Shown here piece after piece: positions 1-11,044 of a DNA stretch of 64,000 bases. The stretch spans positions 34,626,001-34,690,000 of the forward strand of contig CM044320.1 of assembly GCA_024291935.2 (NCBI GenBank), in the 5' to 3' direction. The stretch's first letter is position 1. Every line of letters begins with the position of its first letter. Position numbers and translations under genes: made by a program. Source of the DNA: Okapia johnstoni. Lineage: Eukaryota; Chordata; Mammalia; Artiodactyla; Giraffidae. Under the pieces are notes generated by a model. The model was not told the origin of the DNA, made no database searches, and saw nothing but the letters and a program-made list of their open reading frames with translations.

Positions 1-75
1 TCCTGACCTAGGGATTGACCCCGGGTTTCCTGCATTGCAGACAGATTCCTTACTGCTGAGCCACTGGGGAAGCCC
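1..75 (-). mobile_element. Bov-tA SINE, partial (tRNA-derived head)
   Basis: This is the tRNA-derived head of a Bov-tA SINE in reverse orientation, cut by the window edge. It shows the reverse complement of the B-box-like segment and of the standard start of the element, ending in a typical gggaagccc. The 3' part of the element lies outside the window. Confidence 0.85.
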
Positions 76-301
76 ATTTTCCTAGTTACTGCCCCAGGAA
101 AAGGTCCCATCATGTCTTTCTGAGATGACTTCAGGAGTTTTTTTTTTTCCCCACTCTTAAATCTCTCACCACTTTAAAATGGCACCCAGAGGTATGGGCC
201 CCAGTGAATACTCGTAAGTAAATCTTGGCTATATGTGGAATTTGATTTTAAAGTTTAGAAATGTTTGGATTTTTTTCATCTTTGTGGATTCCTGAATTAT
301 T
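76..301. other. Anonymous intronic sequence
   Basis: This short stretch between a SINE and a BovB contains a T10 run near 139. I see no coding or recognisable repeat signal. Confidence 0.5.
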
Positions 302-1530
302 GCTGTTGCTGTTCAGTTTCTAAGTCATGTCTGATCTTTGCAACCCCATAGACTGCAGCATGCCAGGTTTCCCTGTCCTTGACTGTCTCCCTGAGTTTGC
401 TTAGATTCACGTCCATTGAGTTGGTGATGCTATCTAATAACCATCTCATCCTCTGCCACCCTCTTTCCCTTTTGCCCACAATCTTTCCCAGTATCAGGGT
501 CTTTTTCAGTGAGTTAGCTCTTCGCATTAGGTGGCCAAAGTATTGGAATCTCAACTTCAGCAGCAGTTCTTCCAATGAATATTCACGGTTGCTTTCTATC
601 AGGATTGACTGGTTTGATCTCCTGGCTGTCCAAGGGATTCTCGGATCTCCTCCAGAACCACAATTTGAAGGCGTAAATTCTTTGGCACTTGGCCTTCTTT
701 ACAGTCCAACTGTCACATCCATACATGATTACTGGAAAAACCATAGCTTTGGCTATATGTTGTTGGCAAAGTGATGTCTTTGCTTTTTAATACACTGTCG
801 AGGTTTGTCATAGTTTTCCTTCCAAGGAACAAGCATCTTTTAATTTCATGGCTGCACTCACAATTCACAGTGATTTTGGAGCCCAGGAAAAGAAAATCTG
901 TCAGTTCTTTCACTTTTCCCCCATTTGCCATGAAGTGATGGAATTGGATGCCATGATCTTAGTTTTTTGAATGTTTTTAGCCAGCTTTTTCACTCTTTTT
1001 TTTCACCCTCATCGGCTCTTTAGTTCTTCTTCACTTGCCCTTAGAGTAGTATCATCTGCATATCTGAGGTTGTTGATATTTCTCCCGGCAATCTTGATCC
1101 CAGCTTGTGAGTCATCCAGCCTGACGTTTTTCATGATGTACTCTGCCTATACTTTAAATAAACTGAGTGACAATATACAGTCTTGCTATACTCTTTTCCC
1201 AATTTTAAACTAGTCATTCTCCCATCTAAGTTTTTAACTGTTGCTTTTTGACCCACAAACAGGTTTTTCAGGAGACAGGTAAGGTGGTCTGGTATTCCCA
1301 TCTGTAAGAATTTTCCACAGTTCATTGTGATCCATACAGTTAAAGACTTTCACATAGTCAGTAAAGCAGATATAGATGTTTTCCTGGAATTCCTTTGCTT
1401 TCTCTGTGATCCAGCAAGTTTTGTTGTCATTTTGATCTCTGGTTTCTCTGCCTTTTCTAAACCTGGTTTGTGCATCTGGAAGTTCTCACTTCACATAGTG
1501 CTGAAGCCTAACTTAAAGGATTTTGAACAT
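302..1530 (-). mobile_element. BovB (RTE) LINE, 5'-truncated, degraded
   Basis: This is the 3' portion of a BovB LINE in reverse orientation. It runs from the 3' end near 302 back to the reverse transcriptase region near 1530. On the minus strand, pieces of the RT and C-terminal protein can be followed (for example the NNLRYADDT-like region near 1060 and a RAN/KTLILGK tail near 500), but frameshifts and stops break it. Divergence is visibly higher than in the adjacent copy at 1541-2968, so it is probably the older insertion. Confidence 0.9.
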
Positions 1531-1540
1531 AAGCTTCAGT

Positions 1541-2968
1541 TCAGTTCACTTCAGTTGCTCAGTCCTGGGCAACTCCTTGCAGTCCCATGGACTGCAGCAT
1601 GTCAGGCCTCCCTGTCCATCACCAACTCCTGGAGTTTACTCAGACTCATGTCCATTGAGTCGGTGATGCCATCCAACCATCTCATCCTCTGTCGTCCTCT
1701 TCTCCTCCCACCTTTAATCTTTCCCAGCATCAGGGTCTTTTCCAATGAGTCAGTTCTTTGCATCAGGTGGCCAACGTATTGGAGTTTCAGCTTCAGCATC
1801 AGTCCTTCCAATGAATAGTCAGGACTGATTTCCTTTAGGATGGACTGGTTGGATCTCTTTGCAGTACAAGGGACTCTCAAGAGTCTTCTCCAACACCACA
1901 GTTCAAAAGCATCAATTCTTCGGTGCTCAACTTTCTTTATAGTCCAACTCTCATATCCATACATGACTATTGGAAAAACCATAGCTTTGACTAGACGTAC
2001 CTTTGTTGGCAAAGTAATGTCTCTACTTTTTAATAAGCTGTCTAGGTTGGTCACAATTTTTCTTCCAAGGAGCAAGCATCTTTTAATTTCGTAGCTGTAG
2101 TCACCATCTGCAGTGATTTTGGAGCCCCCCAAAATATAGTCTGTCATTGTTTCCATTGCTTCCCCATCTATTTGCCATGAAATAATAGGACCAGATGCCA
2201 TGACCCTAGTTTTCTGCATGTTGAGTTTTAAGCCAACTTTTTCACTCTGCTCTTGCACTTTCATCAAGAGGCTCTTTAGTTCCTCTTCACTTTCTGCCAT
2301 AAGGGTGGTGTCATCTGCATATCTGAGGTTATTGATATTTCTCCCGGCAGTCTCTATTCCAGCTTGTGCTTCATCCAGCCCAGCGTGTCTCATGATGTAC
2401 TCTGCATAGAAGTTAAATAAGCAGAGTGACAATATGCAACCTTGACGTACTCCTTTCCTGATTTGGAACCAGTCTGTTGTTCCATGTCCAGTTCTAACTT
2501 TTGCTTCTTGACCCGTATACAGATTTCTCAAGAGGCAGGTCAGGTGTTCTGGTGTTCCTGTCTCTTTAAGAATTTTCCACAGTTTATTGTGATCCACACA
2601 GTCAAAGGCTTTGGTATAGTCAACAAAGCAGAAGTAGATGTTTTTCTGGAAGTCTCTTACTTTTTGGATGATCCAATGGTTGTTGGCAATTTGATCTATG
2701 GTTCCTCTGCCTTTTCTAAATCGAGGTTGAACATCTGGAAGTTCACGGTTCTCGTACTGTTGAATCCTGGCTTGGAGAATTTTGAGCGTTACTTTGCTAG
2801 CGTGTGAGATGAGTGCAATTTTGCAGTAGTTTGAGCATTCTTTGGCATTGCCTTTCTTTGGGCTTGGGATGAAAACTGACCATTTCCAGTCCTGTGGCCA
2901 CTGCTGAGTTTTCCAAGTTTGCTGGCATATTGAGTGCAGCACTTTTACAGCATTATCTTTTTAGGAAT
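1541..2968 (-). mobile_element. BovB (RTE) LINE, 5'-truncated, RT region open
   Basis: A second BovB lies directly next to the first in the same orientation. Its 3' end begins at about 1541 with the characteristic (TCAGT)-rich terminal repeats, and its 5' truncation is at about 2968. The upstream half of the LINE, including the apurinic-type endonuclease domain, is absent. The reading frame across the RT domain is intact (separate entry). Confidence 0.93.
1602..2942 (-). pseudogene. BovB reverse transcriptase fragment, 446 codons open
   Basis: This is a retrotransposon reading frame, not a host gene. In the 446-residue translation, the RT blocks occur in order: FRKGRG (75-80), FVDYTKAFD (106-114, carrying the first catalytic aspartate), GVRQGC (164-169) and YADD (208-211, the catalytic pair). 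These are followed by a region rich in basic residues and Trp/Cys ([11 protein letters not shown]). The block-4 proline usually found after GCILS is leucine here. The N-terminal endonuclease of a full BovB protein is missing because of 5' truncation. The annotated start is only the first Met in the open frame; homology continues a few codons upstream. The fragment is probably inert. Confidence 0.85.
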
Positions 2969-3640
2969 ATCTTTTAGAACCGTAAATACATAGTGATGTT
3001 TTTAGCTAATCTTAATCCTTTAAAAAGTTTGTCTGCCTGACATGAAGGTTGTGATTATTTTCTATTTGTCAAGTTAAAGGTCAGAATGAATGAAAGTGGG
3101 TAAAAGGCAACTCAGGTCATTTGGATAGAAAATTTTAAATTTATTTTGGCAGATAGCACAGAACTGTCGCAATATGGTAATAAAATATTTCTTGCAGTTG
3201 GTTGTAATGTAACCCTTTAGCCATGTAAATAAAACTTATTATCTTCAACCATTCTCTTGACACTTATGAAGATACAGCAAGTAAAACAAAAGGAAAACTT
3301 TGCTGATAGAATTACTCATTTATAGAGTGAACAAACGTTTATGGATTTTATCAATCTTTTAGATTCCTTAAGGAACATTCTCTAGTAATTTACTCCTTGG
3401 TCTTAGGATCTAAACACTAATACTTTGTTTTTATGAAATATGTAATGAAATTTAAGAATTTCATTTCTAAATTTTTAAAGATAGGTTAGATTCTCATTTG
3501 ATTACAATCCTGTTTGGAGCCAGGGCATAGAGTTTTACTTTCTACCTTTTGTTTGTCCCCCCACCCCGCACCCCCAATACAATACGTATTTATTGCATAT
3601 CAAGTACAGGGAGAACAATGGAAAACAAACATGATGAAAA
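2969..3640. other. Anonymous AT-rich intron
   Basis: I see no exon, RNA gene or clear repeat here. There is a C-rich run near 3557-3579 with three C-blocks, which is too few for a standard four-tract quadruplex motif. Confidence 0.4.
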
Positions 3641-4200
3641 TGCTATGAATTTGTTACCTAACATTTGTCAAGTGGAGCACAGGCTGCCTTATGGTGAGTT
3701 TAGTTCCACAACATACTACAGGAGAAGTTGAAATGAATAAATTTATTGCTCATAGGTCCTGGAGGAAGTACATGGCATGCCTTGTGGGGCCACTTGAGAA
3801 ATCAAGCTAGAGTGCAGAGAGAGAGTATGGAAGAATTCAGGACATATGCCTTTATTTGTGTCCCTGGGTGGAGGTCTTAGAGGTTTCAGGGCTAAATCTG
3901 GATTGCTCATTTTAAACCTGAAGAGCAGGGAATAGGAACCTCTCCAGGGGTCTTATCAGGGAGGTGCAGAATGTCCTGGGAGGCATGGGGGACTGCTGAT
4001 CACAAGGGCTGTAGGGGAAGTCGTATTAAGACTTAAATTTGCTTGTGACCTGTGTGTGGGATGTTGTCTAGGGAGTGTGCTTGCCCAAGAAGGCTATGGC
4101 AGCTTATTGTCCCCGCAGGCCACTTTGCCAAACACAGTGAATTTGGAGGCAGCGAGACCGTAGAGTCACTTAGCTGAACTCTCGACATACAGGATATGTA
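3640..4200. repeat. Possible LTR or other ancient retroelement remnant
   Basis: This segment is clearly more GC-rich than its AT-rich surroundings. It contains an AATAAA/TTTATT palindrome-like site near 3737 and purine-rich stretches (gagagagag near 3817). Composition and layout resemble a solo LTR, but I cannot name the family or find matching termini. It could also be unique sequence. Confidence 0.3.
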
Positions 4201-5029
4201 CCTTCATGAGTCTTTCAACCTTGTAAGGTACAGGAAAATTAAACAAACAGTTACATTTCATTATTTAATTATAACTAGGATATCATTTTTAAGGGTAGAT
4301 ACAGGATATCGGGATAGCAGGAACAGAGATTGAAGTGAACACTCTCTGGGAAGGATATCAGATCACTGTCTCAGTCCAAATATGGGTCAACATCAACAGG
4401 GCAAAAAAAGAAAAAAAGGCTTCTTATGTTTACGGAAACATACCTATCTGAAAGACCTGAAAGCTTTGCAGTAGAGAAGGGGACATTGAGAGAACATTTC
4501 TAAACATACTAACTTTTGGCAGTGTCAACATTTAATTTTATGTTTGTTTTCAGATTTATTAAAATCCCTTTCATGATTGCTCTTCTCTTTCCTCTATTTT
4601 GTTGGGCTTATTTTTGTATTTTTTCCTCATTAAAAAAGTTTGATGCCTATGTTGTTAATTTTAACCTTTTCAAATGTAAGGATTCAAGGATATAATTTTC
4701 TGTTTGATTATTACTTTAGCTATGTCTTGCTGGTTTTTGTTTTTTTAATCCTCCAATTATATACATTTTCTAATTTGGAGTCTGAATTATTTCTTGAGTT
4801 ACCTTAACAGTGTTTCTTAATTTCTAAGCATGGATTTTTTTTTCTAGTTACTGTTACTATTTTTTGATTGCTTTATTCATAGAGAAAGTAGCTTAATATA
4901 TACATATATTTTTTTGTAATTTGATGAAGTTTGCTTTGTGACATGCTATCTGAGGATTAATTATAGATGTATCTTCCATTTCACTATGATTTTCTTCATC
5001 ACTGTCAAACCTATCCGTTGTTTATAATT
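4201..5029. other. Anonymous AT-rich intron
   Basis: This stretch has many T-runs and no supported exon or repeat. Parts resemble highly decayed LINE sequence, but not enough to assign a family. Confidence 0.35.
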
Positions 5030-5275
5030 TTCAACTTTCTTTCTTCCTTCCTTTCTTTTCTCCTTCCCCACTTCCTCCTTCCTTCCCTCCCTTCCTTCCT
5101 CTCCTTCTATCCTCTGCAACCTCCTCCCCATACTCTGCAACAACCCCCCTCCTGCTTTCCTTTCTCCTTCCCTTCTCCTTTTCCTTTATCTTCCCTTTTG
5201 CTCTTTCTTTTATTTCCTCCATGTCTTATACCCTTCCCTCCTACGTCTCCCTTCCTTTTCTTCCCTTCTTTCCAT
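5030..5275. repeat. Polypyrimidine (CT-rich) low-complexity tract
   Basis: About 245 bases are almost pure C and T on the + strand, with imperfect TTCC/TCCC units and only scattered purines. Long pyrimidine/purine strand asymmetry of this kind can adopt triplex structure. Apparent open frames on either strand are composition artefacts (Pro/Ser/Phe/Leu on +, Lys/Glu/Gly/Arg on -). Confidence 0.9.
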
Positions 5276-6257
5276 TGCATTGTTTGATACAGGCTGTTTT
5301 CGTTCTTTTGTTCTAGGATGGGTATATTACTTTTAGTTTTTTACTTTGAGAGTATATTCCTTTGGGAGTCAGATGTATGCGGGAGGGTCATTGAGTGAGT
5401 CCTGAACTTCTTTCTTTGTCCCCTATGTTTCTGAGGTTATGAAAACCAAAACTGAGGTTTACAAAGTTTGGCAAATGTCTTCAAGGCAAAAGGTCACTAA
5501 TCTCTGTTACATACTTAGCTTTTACCTGAGTATTTCTTATTTTTAGCCAGATCCTCAGTTAAGTTGATTTTTCTTTTTTCTTTTTTTATATTACTCTGTA
5601 CTTTTAATTGAAATAGAAATGGGTTGGTTAGCCAGATACCTATTTTCCCATAATTTTGGAAACAGTGGTTAGTTCTAGGACTTTTTTGATGAATTCTTTA
5701 CCCATGTATTCTACTACTTGATGCCTGGTCTTTGCTAATTTCCCTGAAAGTAAAAAAAAAAAGAATATTGGCATGAAAAATTAGGCAAATGGATTTTTGT
5801 TTGCTAGATTCTAGCAATTAGAGTATATAATTGTATATTTAATAAATTTCAGAGTCCTATATCATCATTGTAATATGTCATCAATGTAATATATTTACTG
5901 TGGCCTAATTAAATATGATAATGTCAAATGTGCTGGTATTGACTTTTTCTTAGACCCATATACTATATAAATCATAATTTATATCCCTTGATTATTTAAG
6001 AACATTTGGTATATTTTTATTAATTCAGTATTTTATATATACATATATAGATACATGGTTCTTAAAATTTTTGAGTTACATTTCTTTACAAAGAGAAGGC
6101 ATTGTTACTGGTCAAGAAAGTACTGTTTAGAGTTTAAACCTGATGTCATTTTGGATTAATTGGGTGTAAACCAGAGAGATATGTTTCCTAGGTTTTCTTA
6201 TGTTTAAAGTGAACTAAATATACAATCATTTTTACTAAGTATATAATGAAAATAACT
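5276..6257. other. Anonymous AT-rich intron
   Basis: No coding or RNA signal is seen. A10-12 runs and TA-rich stretches occur (near 5750 and 6035), and much of it is probably decayed transposon sequence. Confidence 0.35.
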
Positions 6258-6472
6258 GGAGCTTTCTTGTAGCTCAAATGGTAAAGAATCTGCCTGCAGT
6301 GCAGGAGACCTGGGTTCAATCACTGGGTCGGGAAGATCCTCTGGAGAAGGGAATGGCAATCCACTCTAGTATTCTTGCCTGGAGAATCCCATGGATAGAG
6401 GAGCCTGGCGAGCTACAGTCCTTGGGGTAACAAAGAGTTGGGCACGACTGAGCGACTAACACACACACGCAA
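6258..6472 (+). mobile_element. Bov-tA SINE, near full length
   Basis: The tRNA-like head (ggtaaagaatctgcctgc), the middle segment (attcttgcctggagaatccc) and the cacgactgagcgacta tail are all present in order. It ends in an (AC)n-rich tail at about 6460-6470. Confidence 0.93.
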
Positions 6473-7600
6473 TGAAAATAAATAGTGTGTTCTTTCTCTT
6501 GAGGAGATGGACATGAATCTATGAATTTTTTACTTCTGGAAGGTGATTCACATTTTCTTGTTTCTATTGTACCATTTGTATAGTTTTTTATGTAGCTCAT
6601 AAAATGTTAAACAGCTGGGCTGAGGGATAGATTGTGATTTTTGCTTTATTTGCTTTATTCTCTTAGGTTTCTGAGTCTGAATCAGTCTTCTTGGGGCAAT
6701 TGGATTTTAAAGTTTTCATAGAAGGGCAGTGTTTTTAGAAAGAAGTATAGAAGTTTAACTGGTCAAATTTGGTTTAGAAAAGGTCTTCATTGATTTGCTT
6801 ATTGAAATTATTGGCTAAGACTTCTTTGTGGATTAAAACAAATCTGACATGACAGAGTCCATACTATAAACTTTTATCATTTGTCTGTTGAAATTTATAT
6901 GTATATTTTTATAGGTTAATATATAGTTACTGCATGTGTAATTTAGAGAAATTTCAGCTTTTTGTTTTTAGATTTTTAATTTTATAATTATGTTTTACTT
7001 ACTTGCCAAGATTTACAGGAAATTGAATTTCAAAGATGTGCTATTAGTTTTCCTAAAGGCTAATTGAAGCCATATTTCATAAGCTCATAACATATACTGA
7101 TATATTTACAGATTTGGTAAGTAATATAAACCTTTCTATTTCAGACTATGTAAAGTGTAGATTAAAATTAATAAATGTTTTAGAACTAAAAAAGCTTTAT
7201 GTTCAAATATATCTTTATAAGAAGATGCCACAAATTCACTTTCTTCATAGTAATTGAAAATTTTAGATTTATAAGTGACTTACTATAATAAAGGGAATTT
7301 CTAATATTCATTGTGAGTGCTATAAATACTACTATGTCAGCTAAGTTCGAATTTTTTTTTAATGGAGTAATCTGTTTCTGGTATGACAAGTGCTGTTTAT
7401 TTTAGCTTTGTCTTAAAATGACATTGCCTGTTAGTTAATCCAGTTACTTAACTTTAGCAAAACCTTAACAGAGCTGCATTACTAAGTGCTGTTGGCTAAG
7501 TTCTTCTGTTTTATTCATCAGCCCCTTTGTTGTTTTCACTTCTGTCACAATAGCTTAGATTTACACAGCATTTCATACGAACTGTTATAAATATTGTCTT
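6473..7600. other. Anonymous AT-rich intron
   Basis: No supported exon or identifiable repeat is seen. Open frames on the minus strand here are short, low-complexity and lack splice-site support. Confidence 0.35.
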
Positions 7601-8130
7601 AAGTGGCCCCTTTGTCTTATAATTCATCTTATACATGATTTCCAGAAGTTTTTATATGGTGGCATTCAGAACCCCTAAGTTCTCTTGTCTGACTTTCAAG
7701 GTCCACTGTTACCTGGTAATGACCTGACTCTGCTGACTTTTCGCTCACTGTTACCCTTGACATACCAATGCAGTGGTTCAGTGAAACAGAAATTACTTGC
7801 TCTTCTCGGCACATTTTCCCAGTATACTCTTGCTTCAGTTCTGTTTTATAGTTTTGCTTTCCAGCTGAAATATTCTTCATCTCTGCATGTTCAAATCACA
7901 TCCTACCTTCAAGGCCTGGTTTAAATATCTTTTTCTCCACTGAATTTTCCTCACTCAACGTTTTCAGCCCACCTCAATTCTTCCCAAATCTGAAAGTGAC
8001 CTTTTTCTATTAATTACTGTTTTGTTTTATCTGTGCCATTTTGCTGTTAATAATTCCCTTTAAGGTCGATGGTTATGGCGCCATGTAACTCTGGTTCTTT
8101 CCTACTTGTCTAAACTTTCCTCTTGGCTTC
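7600..8130. repeat. Possible ancient L2-like or other mammalian repeat
   Basis: A segment near 7880-7925 (tcctaccttcaaggcctggt) and the pyrimidine-rich sequence that follows resemble the 3' region of old L2-type repeats. Similarity is weak and the rest is unassigned. Confidence 0.3.
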
Positions 8131-8230
8131 TTCACTTTATTATTTTCTTTCTCCCTTCCTCTTAAAAATTATTGTTTTGTAGGGTTTTGTCCTTGACCTT
8201 TTCATTTTTTCACTGATGGAACCTTTTAAA

Positions 8231-8454
8231 TGGAGACTTCTCAGGTGGCGCTAGTGTTAAGAACCCGCCTGCCAGTGCAGAAGATGTAAGAGACGTGGGT
8301 TTGTTCCCTGGGTTGGGAAGATCCTCTGGTGAAGGGCATGGCAACCCACTCCGGTATTCTTGCCTGGAGAATCCCATGGACAGAGGAGCCTGGTGGGCTA
8401 TGGTCCATAGGATTGCAAAGAGTTGAATACTACTGAAATTACTTAGCATACAGC
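8231..8454 (+). mobile_element. Bov-tA SINE
   Basis: Head, middle and tail segments are all recognisable. The tail is degraded (gttgaatactactgaaa where gtcggacacgactgagc is typical), indicating an older copy. It ends just before the long direct repeat that flanks the L1 to its right. Confidence 0.9.
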
Positions 8455-8459
8455 AATCC

Positions 8460-8500
8460 AAGTTTGTGCCTTTACTCTTGTTTTAAATTAAAATTTTTTT
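8460..8500 (+). repeat. Direct repeat, left copy (L1 target-site duplication)
   Basis: About 40 bases starting aagtttgtgcctttactctt recur almost unchanged at 9907-9949, on the far side of the L1 3' fragment. The position fits a target-site duplication of the L1 insertion. Confidence 0.7.
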
Positions 8501-9895
8501 AAAATTTATTTAATTGGAGGCTAATTACTTTACAATATTGTGGTGGTTTTTGTCATACATCGACATGAATCAGCCATGGGTGTACATGTGTCCCATCATC
8601 CTGAACCCTCCTCCCACCTCTCTCCTCACCCCATCCCTCTGGGTTGTCCCAGAGCACCAACTTTGGGTGCCGTGCTTCATGCATCGAATTTGCACTGGTC
8701 ATCTATTTTACATATGGTAATATACGTGTTTCAATGCTATTCTCTCATATTGTCCCACCCTCGCCTTCTCCCACATAGTCCAAAAGTCTGTTCTTTACAT
8801 CTGTGTCTCTTTTGCTATCTTGCATATAGGGTCGTTGTTACTGTCTTTCTAAATTCCATATGTATGCGTTAATATACTGTGTTGGTGTTTCTCTTTCTGG
8901 CTTACTTCACTCTGTATGATAGGCTCCAGTTTCATCCACCTCATTAGAACTGACTCAAATGCATTCTTTCTTATAGCTAAGTAATATTCCATTGTGTATA
9001 TGTACCACAATTTCCTTATCTACTCATCTGCTGATGGACATCTAGGTTGCTTCCATGTCCTAGCTGTTGTAAACAGTTGCTGCAGTGAACATTGGGGTAC
9101 ATGTGCCTCTTTCAATTCTGATTTCCTTGGTGTATATGCCCAGCAGTGGGATTTCTGGGTTTTATGGCAGTTCTACTTCCAGTTTTTTAAGGAATCTCCA
9201 CACTTTTCTCCATAGTGGCTATACTAGTTTGCATTCACACCAACAGCATTCACCCTCTCCAGCATTTATTGTTTGTGATGGCAGCCATTCTGACTGGCAT
9301 GAGATGGGTACTTCATTGTGGTTTTGAGTTGCATTTCTCTGATAATGAGTGATGTTGAGCATCTTTTCATGTGTTTGTTAGCCACCTGTATGTCTTCTTT
9401 GGAGAAACGTCTCTTTAGTTCTTTGAAACATTTTTTAATTGGGTCGTTAATTTTTCTGGTATTGAGCTGCATGCGTTGCTTGTTTATTTTGTAGTTTAAT
9501 TCTTTGTCAGTTGCTTTGTTTGCTATTATTTTCTCCTGCTCTGAAGTCGCTTTTTCAGCTTGCTTATAGTTTCCTTCATTGTGCAAAAGCTTTTAAATTT
9601 AATTAGGTCCCATTTGTTTATTTTTGTTTTTATTTCCATTACTCTGGGAGGTGGATCATAGAGGATCTTGCTGTAATTTATATCAGAGAGTGTTCTGCCT
9701 TTGTTTTCCTCTAAGAGTTTTATAGTTTCTGGTCTTACATTTAGATCTTTAATCCATTTTGAGTTCATTTTCGTGATGGTGTTAGAAAGTGTTCTAGTTT
9801 CATTCTTTTACAGGTGGTTGACCAGCTTTCCCAGCACTACTTGTTAAAGACATTGTCTTTTCTCCATTGTATATTTTTGCCTCCTTACTTAGCAG
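8501..9895 (-). mobile_element. L1 3' end (ruminant type), 5'-truncated
   Basis: This is the 3' UTR and C-terminal ORF2 of an L1 in reverse orientation. The 3' UTR spans roughly 8505-8960 (ggaggctaattactttacaa start, then a pyrimidine-rich stretch). On the minus strand, ORF2 fragments follow: one at 9266-9586 ([39 protein letters not shown]) and one at 9526-9768 ([18 protein letters not shown]). They overlap in different frames, so at least one frameshift separates them. The element is dead. Confidence 0.92.
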
Positions 9896-9906
9896 ACAGC
9901 ACATCT

Positions 9907-9949
9907 AAGTTTGTGCCTTTACTCTTTTGTTTTAAATTAAAAATTTTTT
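9907..9949 (+). repeat. Direct repeat, right copy (L1 target-site duplication)
   Basis: This is the second copy of the repeat at 8460-8500, with only small length differences in its A/T runs. It includes the AT-rich tail of the older L1 fragment that follows, so the younger L1 appears to have landed in that tail. Confidence 0.7.
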
Positions 9950-10480
9950 AAGTTGGAGGATAACTGCTTTACAATGTTGTGTTGATTTCGGCCATACAAC
10001 ATCCCCAGTCAGTCATAATTATATATATATATATACACATATACATATACATATATATAAAATATATATCCCCTCCATTTTGAGCCCCCCTGCCTCCATT
10101 CTGCCCTTTTAGGTCATCACAGAGCTCCAGGCTGGACTCCCTGTGTTATACAGCAACTTCCTGCTAGCTATCTGTTTTACACAGGATTGTGTATATATGT
10201 CAATGTATATATTTCTCAATTCATCCTACCCTTTCCTTCCCCTCCTGTGTCCACAAGTCTGTTTTATATGTCTGCATCTCCATTTCTTCCCTGTAAATAG
10301 GTTCATCGTTACTTTTTTTCTAGATTGCCTATATGTGTATTAATATATGATTACTTAAAAATACTTAATTTTTTAAAACTTAATTTTAATTAATAAAATA
10401 TTAAAAAATAATTTTTAATTTTTTTTCTCTCTTTGACTTACTTCATTCTGTGTAAAAGGCTCTAGGTTCATCATACCTTT
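9950..10480 (-). mobile_element. Older L1 3' end fragment
   Basis: A second L1 3' UTR in the same orientation starts ttggaggataactgctttac and runs to a cttacttcattctgtgtaaa motif near 10437. A (TA)n/(CATATA)n stretch interrupts it at 10020-10070 and an A/T-only stretch at 10345-10425. It is more diverged than the L1 at 8501-9895. Confidence 0.85.
10020..10070. repeat. TA/CA-rich microsatellite
   Basis: This is an alternating pyrimidine-purine run of TA and CATATA units inside the older L1 3' UTR. Confidence 0.85.
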
Positions 10481-10869
10481 ATTCATGCCCTTCTTTAGAG
10501 CTCCAGGTTGGTCTTTCTGATCTAGTAGGCTCCATATGTACCATAAAGTCTACATGTTTGTAACATAACCTGTCTCTCCTATTACTGCTTCAGGCCTGTA
10601 CTCTTCATATATATTTTTTCCACTTAATGAAATCACCATTCATTCATGTATATAGGTCAGGTAATTATGCTATTCCCATGTCATTTTTTAAAATTTGTTA
10701 CAGCTAGTTGATTGGGGCCTTTGTAATTTCCACATTTCTTTTGAGCTTTTTTCTTCTCAATTATGCTGAAAAACTTGCTGTACCCTAAACACATTATGTG
10801 AATTCATGATTCTGTACATTTTTTTGGTGCCTTTTTATATGCTGTTCCATTTGCCTAGAAAGTCCTAAA
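10481..10869. other. Anonymous intron
   Basis: No exon or clear repeat is seen. The sequence is pyrimidine-rich with T-runs. Confidence 0.35.
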
Positions 10870-11038
10870 GTAAGAATTATGCAGACATAGGTGTGAGTCT
10901 CAGCTTCACAATTAAAAGCCCCGTGACCTTGGCTAAGTTAAGTATACTTTCAAGTACCTGTTTGCTTATCTATAGAATTTTAATAATACATGCTCAGAAG
11001 AGATGTTATGAAGATCAAGTGATAGTACATACACATAC
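10870..11038 (+). mobile_element. MIR SINE, ancient
   Basis: The MIR core is recognisable as gtgaccttggctaagtta (near 10923), followed by the cagtttc/tatctatagaat region and a ttatgaagatcaagtgatag segment corresponding to the MIR 3' side. Divergence is high, as expected for a pan-mammalian element. Confidence 0.75.
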
Positions 11039-11044
11039 TTTCAC

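Noticed and set aside
4961..5287. Three overlapping open frames on both strands of the pyrimidine tract.
   Set aside because: Low-complexity composition makes stop codons rare. The translations are Ser/Pro/Phe/Leu or Lys/Glu/Gly/Arg runs with no domain.
6258..6330. tRNA-like segment with promoter-box-like sequence.
   Set aside because: This is the tRNA-derived head of a Bov-tA SINE, repeated many times in the window, and not a functional tRNA gene.
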